DNA of 64,000 nt from Oxalobacteraceae bacterium CAVE-383 (GCA_004134995.1 REGP01000001.1:620001-684000); one strand, 5' to 3'. Counted from the stretch's first letter, positions 48,533-58,330 are shown. The notes: a model not told the origin generated them from the letters alone. Numbers and translations are program-made.

Positions 48533-49414
48533 CTAACAAGCGGCGCGGAAGGCCGCCGGCGTCACGCCGACGAGCAGGGCGAAACGCGTGGTGAAATAAC
48601 TTTGACTTTTGTATCCTACTTCAAAAGCGATATCGGCAATGCACATATTTCCTTCGACTAATAATTTTTTTGCGGATTCGATCCGGCAGCGCATGATGAA
48701 TTGATGAGGCGACTCCCCAGCCGAGTGCCGAAACAAGCGCGCAAAGTGATAAGGGCTCATGCTGAGTTCATGGGCAATGTCACGAAATCCGATTTCTTTC
48801 TGGTGATGCGCCTGAATGAAATCGACCGCGCGCTTGAATTTGTATCGCGGCAGGCCGTTCAAGGATGTTGCGCCTATCGGGGCATCGGTATAGGTACTGA
48901 GAAGATGCTGTCCGATAACGACCGCGACGGAGTCGAGATAGGACTTTGCGAGCTGCGGCTTGATCCGCATCTGCCGCTCAAGCCCGCGGGCCATGTGCCA
49001 CAGGAATGGATCCGGGGAGATGACCTGTTCCGCCATGCCGTAGCCATGAAGGCCGTTCATTTTGGCCAGCGCATCCAGGAACGCGGGCGCGATCGTGATG
49101 GTGGTAAATTCGGACTGCGGGGTCCATTCCACGGTGTGAAGACAGCCGGCGGGGATAATCAAGACGTGGCGATCGGTCACTTTCAGGCAGTCGGCCGATC
49201 CGGACGCGGTAAGGCAAGTCAGCGTGGCGGACGCGTGGCGGCAGGGGATCGTGACTTCATGATCGTCGTGTTTTTGCCCGGCACAGCTTTCCGGCCCGGA
49301 TTTCCCGGTTCGGATGGTCATGTCGTCGCATCGAGCTTCCAGCACCTGTAACCCCTGTCGCATAGGGCGCCGCCGGTTGGCGACGCGTTCAAAGAACGGT
49401 TCCGATTCTCTCAT
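48533..49414 (-). CDS. AraC family transcription regulator
   Basis: A 293-residue regulator. The N-terminal cupin-like sensing part contains LKVTDRHVLIIPAGCLHTVE. The C-terminal double helix-turn-helix is complete: FIQAHHQKEIGFRDIAHELS, SPYHFARLFRHSAGESPHQF and IADIAFEVGYKSQSYFTTRF. The start at 49414 (MRESEPFF) is chosen because the upstream part of the frame is of low quality; the ribosome binding site is weak. It precedes the cyclic-nucleotide-binding protein and AI-2E genes on the same strand. Confidence 0.87.
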   Translation of the reverse strand: MRESEPFFERVANRRRPMRQGLQVLEARCDDMTIRTGKSGPESCAGQKHDDHEVTIPCRHASATLTCLTASGSADCLKVTDRHVLIIPAGCLHTVEWTPQSEFTTITIAPAFLDALAKMNGLHGYGMAEQVISPDPFLWHMARGLERQMRIKPQLAKSYLDSVAVVIGQHLLSTYTDAPIGATSLNGLPRYKFKRAVDFIQAHHQKEIGFRDIAHELSMSPYHFARLFRHSAGESPHQFIMRCRIESAKKLLVEGNMCIADIAFEVGYKSQSYFTTRFALLVGVTPAAFRAAC

Positions 49415-49564
49415 TGGCCGCTTCGGACCGGGAGTGCCGTTGCGGACAAAAAAGAGGGCGAAACAGGACACGGGTGGATGATGGGAGCAGGACGCGGCGG
49501 GACATGACGTGACGGGACACCCGGCGTCGCGTCCGGCAAATGCAGCGTTGCCGCGAAGCGGCGA

Positions 49565-50653
49565 TCAGCTGTTGCGAAAGCTGTTGGGAGATTGTTTTGC
49601 CCAGCGCTTGAATGCGCGCCTGAAGCTGGAGGTATCGCTGAAGCCCAATCTTTCGGCAATGGCTTCGTGCGTCATCCCGGTCCGGGTCAGATAAGTGACC
49701 GCCAGCTTGAAGCGAACCTGGTCGAGGATGGTTTGATAGCTTGAACCTTCATTGTGGATATTGCGCCGCAGCGTCCTTGGATGCAGTCCAAGCTGGCCGG
49801 CCATTTCATCGAGTTTGACAAAATGACCGGTCTGGAGCAGCAGGCGGCGGGATATTTCGCCGATCGTCCCTCGCGCCGAACCGATTCGTTCGAGCATTTC
49901 GCGGCAATTTTTTTCAACCACCTGATAGGTCAATGTATTGGCGCCCAGCGGAGCCTGCGCCAGCCAGGCTGTCTCAAAGCGAAGTTCGGTGCTTGGCGCA
50001 TCGAATGTGACCGGACAGCCGAACACCGCATGGTAATGCGATGCGCCGGCTGGCGCCGGATATGAAAATTGCACCGAACGAAACTTGAATTCGTCACCCG
50101 ACACGCATTTGTGCAGCGCAAGCATGATTCCGCTTTGGTACTCCACCATGAAACGCTGCATCGCGGCGTTCGCGGGATTTTCGGGAAGCGACGCAATGAT
50201 CCAGGCGGCTTCATCGCCGGATTCCACCAGATTCAACTCGACGATCGGCGTTGCGAGCTCGCGGTAGGTCAACGCGAATTCGATGGCGCTGCGCACTGTC
50301 GCGCTGCTGAGCAAGGCGTAGCCGTATAAACCGTAGTCGGTCAACTGGAAGGCCGCGCCAAGCGGGAGGGCGCTGAGATGATTGGGCGAAAGCCTGACGA
50401 AGTTCTCGAAAACGGTCAATATCTGGCAGCGCGAGATCAAGGCATAAGGATCGTCCAAAGCGGCCGGGGAAATGCCGGAACCGGCCAGCGTCTCCGCTTG
50501 GGATATGCCCAGAAATTCGAGATGCTTCGTCAATGGGATGATTTTGTAGACTGGATAAACCCGTTCGGATAACCCAATGTTTTCGAGTTCGCCCACCCGG
50601 ATTACCTCTTCATGATCTACGTCGCGGAATACAAAAGCCGAAAGCTTTTGCAT
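49565..50653 (-). CDS. AraC family regulator with OruR/ArgR-like sensing domain
   Basis: A 362-residue regulator with the long N-terminal 'arabinose-binding' domain of the OruR/FeaR-like type (LISRCQILTVFENFVRLSPN; LGAAFQLTDYGLYGYALLSS) and a C-terminal AraC HTH (VKLDEMAGQLGLHPRTLRRN; AIAERLGFSDTSSFRRAFKR WAKQSP). A GTG at 50596 with AGAGG eight bases upstream is an attractive alternative start that removes 19 poor residues. It is divergent from phnC, but its effector and targets are unknown; nothing ties it to phosphonates except position. Confidence 0.87.
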   Translation of the reverse strand: MQKLSAFVFRDVDHEEVIRVGELENIGLSERVYPVYKIIPLTKHLEFLGISQAETLAGSGISPAALDDPYALISRCQILTVFENFVRLSPNHLSALPLGAAFQLTDYGLYGYALLSSATVRSAIEFALTYRELATPIVELNLVESGDEAAWIIASLPENPANAAMQRFMVEYQSGIMLALHKCVSGDEFKFRSVQFSYPAPAGASHYHAVFGCPVTFDAPSTELRFETAWLAQAPLGANTLTYQVVEKNCREMLERIGSARGTIGEISRRLLLQTGHFVKLDEMAGQLGLHPRTLRRNIHNEGSSYQTILDQVRFKLAVTYLTRTGMTHEAIAERLGFSDTSSFRRAFKRWAKQSPNSFRNS

Positions 50654-50776
50654 CGATGCTGGAAAGTTACGTAAATAATAAAAGAGGAAGACGGGATTGT
50701 CTTGTGATTTGTTGCTGGTATTGCAATGTTGAGCGTTACCGCCGGCGCCGGCGTGCGACCAGAGCCTGAAAACTCC

Positions 50777-50816
50777 TTGTCATTGAATTGACACATGGCA
50801 GTCACACGCATGACAC
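50777..50816 (+). promoter_or_regulatory. Tandem PhoB box candidate upstream of phnC
   Basis: Four 7-mers in perfect 11-bp phase: TTGTCAT (50777), TTGACAC (50788), CAGTCAC (50799) and ATGACAC (50810). PhoB sites are 7-bp CTGTCAT-like direct repeats with 4-bp spacers. A -10-like GATACT begins 10 nt after the last repeat (50827-50832), placing the start near 50839. This supports phosphate-starvation control of the phn locus. Confidence 0.75.
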
Positions 50817-50913
50817 ATTCGATAGCGATACTTTGCGGCAATTATCCGGAGTTGCCACCCATTTCGGACCAATGAAACGATTTATCCTCGCCCAAGGCAG
50901 ATCGGCTATCGAC

Positions 50914-51756
50914 ATGACTGTTCAAATCCAGGATCTCTCGAAGACATTCCGCGGCGGTTTTACCGCGTTGAATCAAGTCAGCCTGTCTTTCAAGGCCGGC
51001 GAAATGGTTGCGCTGATCGGCGCTTCCGGTTCCGGCAAATCGACCTTGCTGCGCCATTTGTCCGGCTTGACCGCGGCCGATCTCGGCGGCGGCGAAATTC
51101 GCGTCGGCGGCCAGTCGGTGCAGAAGAACGGCGTGATCGACCGCAATATCCGCGCCGTGCGCGCCAACATCGGTTTCATTTTCCAGCAGTTCAATCTGGT
51201 CGGCCGCCTGCCGGTGCTGACCAATGTGCTCAGCGGCGGATTGTCGCGCATGCCGTTATGGCGCGGCTGTTTCAAAATATTCACCAAGGAAGAAAAGGCG
51301 CTGGGGCTGGAGGCGTTGGCGCGGGTGGGTATTTCCGATCACGCCTACAAGCGCGCCTCTGCCTTGTCCGGCGGCCAGCAGCAACGCGCTGCCATTGCGC
51401 GCTGCATCGTTCAAAAGGCGCGCGTGGTACTGGCCGACGAGCCGATCGCATCGCTGGATCCGGAATCGGCGCGGCGCGTCATGCAAACATTGGCGGACAT
51501 CAACCGCGAGGACGGCACCACCGTCATCGTTTCATTGCATCAGGTCGATGTGGCCTTGCGTTTCTGCCTGCGCACGGTGGCCTTGAACAAGGGGCGGGTG
51601 GTGTACGACGGCCCATCCAGCGCCTTGACCGAGAAAATGCTGCGCGATCTGTATGGCGCCGAAGCGGAAGATATTTTAGGCGATGCGAATGCCTTGACCC
51701 GCCCCAGGGCCGATACCCCGGCCGTATTCGGTACGGCGATGGCGGCAATGGCCTGA
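50914..51756 (+). CDS. phnC: Phosphonate ABC transporter ATP-binding protein
   Basis: A 280-residue ATPase of the phosphonate importer: Walker [10 protein letters not shown], signature [15 protein letters not shown], Walker [16 protein letters not shown] and switch His in [12 protein letters not shown]. The start at 50914 ([15 protein letters not shown]) is the standard PhnC beginning. An ATG at 50872 is possible, while one at 50788 lies within the PhoB box, upstream of the predicted transcript start. phnD and phnE follow on the same strand. Confidence 0.94.
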   Translation: MTVQIQDLSKTFRGGFTALNQVSLSFKAGEMVALIGASGSGKSTLLRHLSGLTAADLGGGEIRVGGQSVQKNGVIDRNIRAVRANIGFIFQQFNLVGRLPVLTNVLSGGLSRMPLWRGCFKIFTKEEKALGLEALARVGISDHAYKRASALSGGQQQRAAIARCIVQKARVVLADEPIASLDPESARRVMQTLADINREDGTTVIVSLHQVDVALRFCLRTVALNKGRVVYDGPSSALTEKMLRDLYGAEAEDILGDANALTRPRADTPAVFGTAMAAMA

Positions 51757-51838
51757 GCCGGGCCGCCGTTCGTCATTGTTCCTGTTTTTTCATTGTTTGT
51801 CTTTTTGTCCTTTTCGCTCATCAATCAAGGGATTCATC

Positions 51839-52816
51839 ATGTTCAAGAAAATCATTTCCGCCGCGCTTATGGCCTTTGCGGTGCTGGCCGGCGGCGCGGC
51901 GCATGCGCAAGATGCCGGCAAGCCGATCAACTTCGGATTCATCTCGACCGAATCGTCGCAAAATTTGAAAGATCAATGGCAGCCGATACTGGATGCCCTG
52001 AGCCAAAAATTGGGCGTGAAGGTCAATGCCTTCTTTGCATCCGACTATGCGGGCATCATTGAAGGCATGCGTTTCGGCAAGGTGCAGGTAGCATGGTTCG
52101 GCAATGAATCGGCCATGCAGGCGGTCGACCGCTCCAACGGCGAAGTGTTTGCGCACAAGGTCAATGCAGATGGCTCGCAAGGTTATTACAGCCTGGTCGG
52201 CGTACCGAAAGACAGCCCGGTCAAGAGCCTCGACGACCTCCTGAAAAGCGCGAAGAGCATGAGCTTCGGCATGGGCGATCCGAATTCGACTTCCGGCTTC
52301 CTGGTGCCGAGCTACTATATTTTCGCGAAGAACAACATCGATGCGAAATCGGCGTTCAAAGCGGTTCGCGTGACCAATCACGAGGCAAATATTCTTGCCG
52401 TCGCCAACAAGCAGATCGATGCCGCCGTATTCGCTTCCGATACCATGGACCGCATCACCGCCCGTCAGCCGGAAGTTGCGGAAAAAGTGCGCATCGTATG
52501 GAAATCGCCGCTGATCGCTTCCGACCCGCTGGTATGGCGTAAAGATGTGCCGGAGGCAACCAAAGCCAAGATCAAGGAATTTTTCATGGCTTATGGCACG
52601 ACAGGACCGAATGTCGCACAAGAGCAGGCGCAATTGATGAAGCTGGGCCTGAAGGGCTTCGCCGCCTCCAACGATGCGCAATTGAAGCCGATTCGCCAGC
52701 TCAACCTGTTCAAGGATAAAACCAAGGTGGAAGCCGATGCATCCCTGAATGCCGACGAGAAGAAAGCCAAGCTGGAAGTCATCGAACGCAAATTGACCGA
52801 TCTCGAAAAAGCATAA
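51839..52816 (+). CDS. phnD: Phosphonate-binding periplasmic protein
   Basis: A 325-residue solute-binding protein with a Sec signal (residues 1-22, ending [10 protein letters not shown]). The family pattern is clear: [60 protein letters not shown] and [19 protein letters not shown]. It captures phosphonates, esters or phosphite for PhnC/PhnE. The start at 51839 follows CAAGGGATTC; a longer frame from 51776 has no signal logic. Confidence 0.95.
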   Translation: MFKKIISAALMAFAVLAGGAAHAQDAGKPINFGFISTESSQNLKDQWQPILDALSQKLGVKVNAFFASDYAGIIEGMRFGKVQVAWFGNESAMQAVDRSNGEVFAHKVNADGSQGYYSLVGVPKDSPVKSLDDLLKSAKSMSFGMGDPNSTSGFLVPSYYIFAKNNIDAKSAFKAVRVTNHEANILAVANKQIDAAVFASDTMDRITARQPEVAEKVRIVWKSPLIASDPLVWRKDVPEATKAKIKEFFMAYGTTGPNVAQEQAQLMKLGLKGFAASNDAQLKPIRQLNLFKDKTKVEADASLNADEKKAKLEVIERKLTDLEKA

Positions 52817-52820
52817 ATTC

Positions 52821-53633
52821 ATGAGCATTCCGGCATCATCGAAAATAATTCGCGTTCCTGTCGCGCCGCCGGTTCCGCCCCGGCAGCCGATAGGCCGCAC
52901 GCTGTTTTGGGTGGTTCTGGCGGCGATCCTGATCGGTTCGTGGACCGGCGCGGACATGCGGCCCATGGATTTGCTGCGCGACGGCGGCAATATGGCGACC
53001 TATACCGCCAGTTTTTTTCCGCCGGATTTTCATGACTGGCGCACTTATCTGAGCGAAATGCTGGTCACCTTGCAGATCGCCGTGTGGGGCACCGCCCTGG
53101 CGGTGGTGTGCGCCGTGCCGTGCGGTTTGCTGGCTTCGTCCAATATCGCGCCGCCATGGATCAGCCAGCCGATACGCCGCTTGATGGACGCGGCGCGCGC
53201 GATCAACGAAATGGTGTTTGCGATGCTGTTCGTGGTGGCGGTCGGATTGGGGCCTTTTGCCGGCGTGCTGGCGCTGTTCGTGGCAACCACCGGGACCTTG
53301 TCGAAACTGTTTTCCGAAGCGGTCGAAGCGATCGATCCGCAGCCGGTCGAAGGCATCCGCGCAACCGGCGCGCATGCCCTGGAAGAGATCGCATTCGGCG
53401 TATTGCCGCAGGTTCTGCCGCTCTGGATTTCCTATGCGCTGTATCGTTTCGAGGCCAATGTGCGCTCGGCCACCGTGCTTGGCATGGTCGGCGCCGGCGG
53501 CATCGGCGAGATTTTGTGGGAAGTGATTCGCGGCTTCCAATATACGCAGACTTGCGCGGTGCTGTTGATGATCGTTGTGACCGTATCGGTGATCGATCTG
53601 TCGTCTTCGCGTTTGCGCAAATTGTTTATCTGA
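52821..53633 (+). CDS. phnE: Phosphonate ABC transporter permease
   Basis: A 270-residue inner-membrane permease starting 4 nt after phnD. It has about five or six hydrophobic segments, the [23 protein letters not shown]-like loop and the C-terminal [19 protein letters not shown] typical of PhnE. Only one PhnE is present. Its last 8 bases overlap the end of the convergent DUF1045-PhnN gene. Confidence 0.95.
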   Translation: MSIPASSKIIRVPVAPPVPPRQPIGRTLFWVVLAAILIGSWTGADMRPMDLLRDGGNMATYTASFFPPDFHDWRTYLSEMLVTLQIAVWGTALAVVCAVPCGLLASSNIAPPWISQPIRRLMDAARAINEMVFAMLFVVAVGLGPFAGVLALFVATTGTLSKLFSEAVEAIDPQPVEGIRATGAHALEEIAFGVLPQVLPLWISYALYRFEANVRSATVLGMVGAGGIGEILWEVIRGFQYTQTCAVLLMIVVTVSVIDLSSSRLRKLFI

Positions 53634-54939
53634 GGAAGATCTCCAGCAGCCGTTGGCCTGCGACCTCAAGCGGCCCGCTGTTGTCGATGTGAATGACGCC
53701 GTCGGTTTCCTGCGCCGTGAAGGCCGTTGTGCGCAGCAATCTTTGTTCCAGCGCCGCGCCGGTTTCGCGGCTGCGGCCTTCGATGCGTTGCCTGATCATC
53801 GCGGGATCGGCGGCGATCCAGAGTATTTGGGCATCGGGAAATAACCGGCGCAATTGCGGTATATATTCGCGCGAACCGTTCACGATGACGTCGCGGCCGG
53901 TTTTCAATTCGGCTTCGATGCCGCGGCGAATGCCGTAGCAGGTATCGTTGGCTTGCCAACGCAGGCTGAACTGCCCTGCTTGGGCGGCTTGCTCGAATGA
54001 CGCCGGCGTCATCGGCTCGTGCGCTTCGCTGGCATGGGCGGCGCGGGTGATGCTGCGGCGCGCGAATACCGGGCCGGCATCGTCCGGCAGCTGGTTTTTT
54101 ACCCATTGCAGCAGCGAGTCCTTGCCGACGCCCGATGGACCGACAATGAAAAACAGGCGGCCGGCCCGAGGCAGGCCGGCCACATTGTCCATGTCGCCGG
54201 GGCCGGATGCGGAAGCGGCAGCGGAGCTGGAGAACGGCATGCGGCGCCAGATTGTCATCGGCGCGCCCGGTGCGGACTCTTTGAAAATAGCCAGGCCGTC
54301 TATCGTCAACGGCGTTGCCAGGGCTTCGGCAAAACACGCGCCGGCGGCGGCGCCGATTGCGGCCATGGCGCCGGGCGTCTCATTGAGAGTCGTCAGGGCA
54401 CCGGTCAGCGTCATGTGAAAGCGGAATTCTTCTTCTGTATACGGATAGCCCCAACGCGCGGTCAGGGCTGCCTGGCGCGGACTTAAGCCGGCGAGGCGCC
54501 TGGACAATTCCGTGGCCGAAGGCGCTGCCCTGAGCAGATCGAAATAGCTGACGCAGCGCGCGGCCAATGCATTGATCCGTTCCCGGCTATAGGGATCCGT
54601 GGTTTGCAGCGCCAGGAAATTATTCAATGGGTGGATGCCGATGCCGTCGATCCGCACCGCCTGCTGTTCCGCCGCGAAGGCTTGCGCCATCGCCAGCAGA
54701 TGCGCTTCCGAAAAGCCTGCGCTGAGCCGGAACGGCGCTTTCAGGGTGGCGTGAAAGCCGTAGCGGCGCGGCTCCGCGGTGATTTCCCTGAAGGCGTCCG
54801 GTGGCAGGCCCGCGACGGCCGGCTGCCTGCAATCGGCCCCGGTCTCGGCGTCGCGCCCCAGCCAGGTGCTGCCGGCAGTCCACCAGGCCGAGTTTGCCGC
54901 TGGAGCGAAATAGAGGGCGTAGCGTGCGGTATCGGTCAT
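53626..54939 (-). CDS. phnN: Fusion of a 2H phosphoesterase (DUF1045) and ribose 1,5-bisphosphokinase PhnN
   Basis: A 437-residue two-domain protein. Residues 1-230 are DUF1045, a 2H phosphoesterase with both H-x-T motifs (FHATLKAP, His63; FHMTLTGA, His175). After a Ser/Ala/Gly linker (~235-258), residues 260-437 are PhnN: P-loop [14 protein letters not shown] (267-275), [22 protein letters not shown] and [11 protein letters not shown]. PhnN phosphorylates ribose 1,5-bisphosphate to PRPP, the last step of C-P lyase catabolism. No phnP is present, so the esterase half probably opens the cyclic ribose phosphate to make the PhnN substrate. This activity is inference. The gene is divergent from phnG. 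Confidence 0.9.
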   Translation of the reverse strand: MTDTARYALYFAPAANSAWWTAGSTWLGRDAETGADCRQPAVAGLPPDAFREITAEPRRYGFHATLKAPFRLSAGFSEAHLLAMAQAFAAEQQAVRIDGIGIHPLNNFLALQTTDPYSRERINALAARCVSYFDLLRAAPSATELSRRLAGLSPRQAALTARWGYPYTEEEFRFHMTLTGALTTLNETPGAMAAIGAAAGACFAEALATPLTIDGLAIFKESAPGAPMTIWRRMPFSSSAAASASGPGDMDNVAGLPRAGRLFFIVGPSGVGKDSLLQWVKNQLPDDAGPVFARRSITRAAHASEAHEPMTPASFEQAAQAGQFSLRWQANDTCYGIRRGIEAELKTGRDVIVNGSREYIPQLRRLFPDAQILWIAADPAMIRQRIEGRSRETGAALEQRLLRTTAFTAQETDGVIHIDNSGPLEVAGQRLLEIFLR

Positions 54940-55007
54940 GGAAAAGGGCGCTTGCGCTTGAAATTAAGGAAGATTTTATAGCGTATGTGCCAATTGTTAC
55001 CGCATCT

Positions 55008-55054
55008 TGACATTGCCGCAGCGCATTATTTTTTGAAGACATGCGGCAATGTCA
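55008..55054. promoter_or_regulatory. 13-bp inverted repeat between phnN and phnG
   Basis: TGACATTGCCGCA (55008-55020) and TGCGGCAATGTCA (55042-55054) are perfect complements 21 nt apart, in the divergent gap between the DUF1045-PhnN gene and phnG. The arm-to-arm distance of about 34 bp (three helix turns) fits cooperative binding by a dimeric regulator or paired sites for both genes. Confidence 0.55.
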
Positions 55055-55088
55055 TCAAGTTTTAATATTGCGATGTTCCAATGGAAAC

Positions 55089-55565
55089 ATGAAAGCTCAA
55101 ACAATCGCCGCAATCCCGCAGGGACGCGCGCAGTGGATGTCGTTGCTGGCCAAGGCGCCAAGCGCCGTTCTGGCTGAAACTGTCGATCAATATATCCGCC
55201 GGCACGGTTCTCTTCCCTCTCATGTCTGGTTGCGCCGCCCTGAAATCGGCCTGGCGATGGTGCGTGCGCGCACCGGCGGCACCGGTCAACAATTCAATCT
55301 CGGTGAAATGTCGGTGACGCGCTGCGCGCTGCGGCTGGCATCCGGCGAGATGGGCGTGGCTTACGTCGCCGGCCGCGATGCGCGCCATGCGGAATGGGCG
55401 GCGGTATTCGACGCCTTGCTGCAAAGCGATGCGGCCGCGCAAGTCGAGCAGATGGTGCTGGCGCCGATAGAGCGGGCGCTGACGGCGCAACGCGCGCTGA
55501 CCGAATCCCGCGCCGAAGCGACGCGGGTCGATTTCATGACGATGGTGCGGGAAGAAAACGAATGA
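55089..55565 (+). CDS. phnG: C-P lyase core subunit PhnG
   Basis: A 158-residue subunit of the PhnGHIJ core that joins the phosphonate to ATP's ribose. Family pattern: RAQWMSLLAKAP, RRPEIGLAMVRARTGGTGQQ, FNLGEMSVTRCALRL and GVAYVAGRDARHAEWAAVFD. It is the first gene of phnGHIJKLM and starts 34 nt after a perfect inverted repeat. An in-frame ATG at 55041 lies within that repeat and is less likely. Confidence 0.94.
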   Translation: MKAQTIAAIPQGRAQWMSLLAKAPSAVLAETVDQYIRRHGSLPSHVWLRRPEIGLAMVRARTGGTGQQFNLGEMSVTRCALRLASGEMGVAYVAGRDARHAEWAAVFDALLQSDAAAQVEQMVLAPIERALTAQRALTESRAEATRVDFMTMVREENE

Positions 55566-55572
55566 GGGCCAA

Positions 55573-56184
55573 ATGAGCGCTATTCCGGAAAGCCGATTGT
55601 TGCCGGCGTGGGACGATCCGGTGCATGACGCGCAATCGACGTTTCGCACCGTGCTGAAAGCCTTGTCCGAACCGGGTTTGATTCAAACCATCGCAAAGGA
55701 CGTTGAATGCCCTGCGCCGATGTTCGCCTCGACCGCCGCGCTGTGCCTGACGCTGGCCGACTTCGAGACCTCGGTCTGGCTGGATCGGGATGCGGACAAT
55801 GCCGCGCTGATTGCGTATCTGCGCTTCCATTGCGGCTGCCGCTTGGCCGGCGCCATGGCCGAGGCGGGATTTGCCGTCGTCACCGATGCGCGGCAATTGG
55901 GCGCCGGCTATGCGCTGGAGAAATTCGCGCAGGGGACGATGGAATATCCGGACCGTTCGACCACCTTGTTTGTGCAGGTGCCGGGACTTGACGATGGGCC
56001 GACACGCTATTTGTCCGGTCCCGGGATCGCGCACCGGCATGCGGTCAACGTGAGCGGCCTGCCTGAATGTTTCGATGCGATGTGGCAAAAAAATACCGCC
56101 GGATTTCCGATGGGCGTCGATCTGGTGTTCTGCCACGGGCCGCGTATTCTCGGCCTGCCGCGCACCACCGCTATCGTGGCTTGA
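55573..56184 (+). CDS. phnH: C-P lyase core subunit PhnH
   Basis: A 203-residue core subunit, PLP-transferase fold without the cofactor site. It has LLPAWDDPVHDAQSTFRTVL, the CLTLADFETSVWLDRDADNA segment and FPMGVDLVFCHGPRILGLPR at the end. It starts 7 nt after phnG. Confidence 0.94.
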   Translation: MSAIPESRLLPAWDDPVHDAQSTFRTVLKALSEPGLIQTIAKDVECPAPMFASTAALCLTLADFETSVWLDRDADNAALIAYLRFHCGCRLAGAMAEAGFAVVTDARQLGAGYALEKFAQGTMEYPDRSTTLFVQVPGLDDGPTRYLSGPGIAHRHAVNVSGLPECFDAMWQKNTAGFPMGVDLVFCHGPRILGLPRTTAIVA

Positions 56185-56216
56185 ATGTTGTATTCCCCGC
56201 TTGATGGAGCGATGAA

Positions 56217-57398
56217 ATGTATGTAGCAGTCAAAGGTGGCGAACGCGCCATTGAAGAATCCTATCTGGCATTGGCGCGCGCCCGGCGCGGCGATACCGCG
56301 CTGCCGGAATTGTCGATTGCCCAGATCCGCGAGCAAATGCCGTTGGCGGTGGCGCGCGTGATGACCGAAGGATCGCTCTACGACCGGGATCTGGCGGCGC
56401 TGGCGATCAAGCAGGCCAGCGGCGATTTGCTGGAAGCGGTTTTTCTGTTGCGCGCCTATCGCACGACGCTGCCGCGGCTGTTGTCGACGCTGCCGCTGGA
56501 TACGTCGAAGATGACGATCGAGCGCCGCATTTCCAGCACCTTCAAGGATGTGCCCGGCGGCCAGGTTCTGGGCGCGACTTACGATTACACCCAGCGGCTG
56601 CTGGATTTCTCCCTGGCCGCGGAAAGCGGTTTGCAGGTAGCGGATGCGCCGCAGCAGCCTGCGCCGGCCGCCGCCGCGGCGGTGCGCGAAGACAGCCGCA
56701 GCCGCGTCATGCCGCGCGTCCTGGATTTTCTGAATCGGGAAGGCTTGATTCAACAGGAGCCGGTGCCGGAAGGCGATCCGGCCCCCGGCGACTTGACGCG
56801 CGAGCCGCTGGCATTCCCGGCGCAGCGCGATATCCGCCTGCAAAACCTGGCCCGCGCCGACGAAGGTTTCGTGCTGGCGATGGCGTATTCAACGCAGCGC
56901 GGCTACGCCAATACCCATCCTTTTGCCGGTGAAATCCGGCACGGGAAAGTCGCCGTCGAGGTGGTCCCGGAAGAGCTCGGCTTTGCCATCGAAATCGGCG
57001 ATATCGATATTACCGAGTGCCAGATGGTGAACCAGTTTTCAGGATCGCATACCGAAGCGGCGTGTTTCACGCGCGGCTACGGACTGACCTTCGGCTACAA
57101 CGAACGCAAGGCGATGGCGATGGGCTTGATGGACAGATCCCTGCGCTGCGAAGAGCTGGGCGAAGAGGCCGTCGCGCCGGCCCAGATGGCCGAGTTCGTG
57201 CTGTATCACTCGGATAATGTGGAGGCGTCCGGGTTCTTGCAGCATTTGAAGCTGCCGCATTATGTGGACTTCCAGTCCGAACTCAACCTGGTGCGGGCGC
57301 TGCGCCGCCAAACGGCCGAGGCTGCCGGTGCTGCCGAATCTGCCGCTGAAGCACAACTTCCCGAGGCGCCGGCATCGGACCGGCAGAAAGCGGCATGA
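56217..57398 (+). CDS. phnI: C-P lyase core subunit PhnI
   Basis: A 393-residue nucleosidase subunit of the C-P lyase core, which displaces adenine from ATP. It begins MYVAVKGGERAIEESYLALA and carries the conserved LAFPAQRDIRLQNLARADEG, MAYSTQRGYANTHPFAGEIR and DITECQMVNQFSGSHTEAAC blocks. It has an Ala/Glu-rich C-terminal tail (AEAAGAAESAAEAQLPEAPA). Its stop overlaps the phnJ start by four bases (ATGA). Confidence 0.95.
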   Translation: MYVAVKGGERAIEESYLALARARRGDTALPELSIAQIREQMPLAVARVMTEGSLYDRDLAALAIKQASGDLLEAVFLLRAYRTTLPRLLSTLPLDTSKMTIERRISSTFKDVPGGQVLGATYDYTQRLLDFSLAAESGLQVADAPQQPAPAAAAAVREDSRSRVMPRVLDFLNREGLIQQEPVPEGDPAPGDLTREPLAFPAQRDIRLQNLARADEGFVLAMAYSTQRGYANTHPFAGEIRHGKVAVEVVPEELGFAIEIGDIDITECQMVNQFSGSHTEAACFTRGYGLTFGYNERKAMAMGLMDRSLRCEELGEEAVAPAQMAEFVLYHSDNVEASGFLQHLKLPHYVDFQSELNLVRALRRQTAEAAGAAESAAEAQLPEAPASDRQKAA

Positions 57399-58330
57399 TG
57401 GAATCCGTCATCGAACAAGCGCAGCATTCGCAGGCAGCCGTGGAGCCGGAGGCCGGCTACAATTTCGCCTTTCTGGACGAACAGACCAAACGCATGATTC
57501 GCCGCTCCATCCTGAAGGCGGTCGCCATTCCCGGCTATCAGGTGCCGTTCGGCGGCCGCGAAATGCCGCTGCCGTACGGCTGGGGCACGGGCGGCATTCA
57601 AGTCACCGCCGCCGTGCTGGGACGGGACGATGTGCTCAAAGTGATCGACCAGGGTTCCGACGACACCACCAACGCGGTCAATATCCGCCGGTTTTTCCGT
57701 CGCACTGCGGGCATTGCGACCACCGAGCGAACCACCGAAGCCACCCTGATCCAGACGCGCCACCGGATTCCGGAAACGCCGCTGTCGTCCGGCCAGATCA
57801 TGATTTACCAGGTGCCGGTGCCGGAGCCGTTGCGCTGGCTGGAGCCGAGCGAACAGCAGACCCGCAAGCTGCATGCGATGGCCGATTACGGCCTGATGAG
57901 CGTCGGTTTGTACGAAGATATCGCGCGCCTTGGCAAGATATCCACTTCCTACGACTACCCGGTGGTGGTCAACGGCCGCTACATGATGCGGCCGTCGCCG
58001 ATTCCGAAGTTCGACAATCCGAAACTCGATCGCAGCCCGGCCTTGCAACTGTTCGGCGCAGGCCGCGAAAAACGGATTTACGCGGTACCGCCCTATACGC
58101 CGGTGAAAAGCCTGGACTTCGAAGATTATCCGTTTGAAATCGAAAGCTGGGAGCATAGCTGCAGCCTGTGCGGTTCCGACGCCAGCTTCCTGGATGAAAT
58201 CATCGTCGACGACCACGGCGCGCGCATGTACGTTTGCAGCGATTCCGATTATTGCCGGCAGCGGGTTGAAGCCCAGTCGTCAACCGAATCCTCAGCCCAG
58301 CCATCCGGTCCTGCGGGAGAGCCGTCATGA
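57395..58330 (+). CDS. phnJ: Carbon-phosphorus lyase PhnJ (radical SAM)
   Basis: The 311-residue radical-SAM subunit that breaks the C-P bond. The unusual cluster motif is intact: C-x2-C-x21-C-x5-C (CSLC ... VCSDSDYC) near residues 252-283, as in known PhnJ. The conserved GYQVPFGGREMPLPYGWGTG and LKVIDQGSDDTTNAVNIRRF stretches are also present. The C-terminus has a Ser/Gln-rich tail after the cluster. The start at 57395 overlaps phnI; the second codon is also ATG. Confidence 0.97.
   Translation: MMESVIEQAQHSQAAVEPEAGYNFAFLDEQTKRMIRRSILKAVAIPGYQVPFGGREMPLPYGWGTGGIQVTAAVLGRDDVLKVIDQGSDDTTNAVNIRRFFRRTAGIATTERTTEATLIQTRHRIPETPLSSGQIMIYQVPVPEPLRWLEPSEQQTRKLHAMADYGLMSVGLYEDIARLGKISTSYDYPVVVNGRYMMRPSPIPKFDNPKLDRSPALQLFGAGREKRIYAVPPYTPVKSLDFEDYPFEIESWEHSCSLCGSDASFLDEIIVDDHGARMYVCSDSDYCRQRVEAQSSTESSAQPSGPAGEPS

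Noticed and set aside
50663-50680. TTACGTAA palindrome upstream of the second AraC gene
   Set aside because: It is too short and lacks the central 6 nt and the 23-nt spacing to a -10; I treat it as chance.
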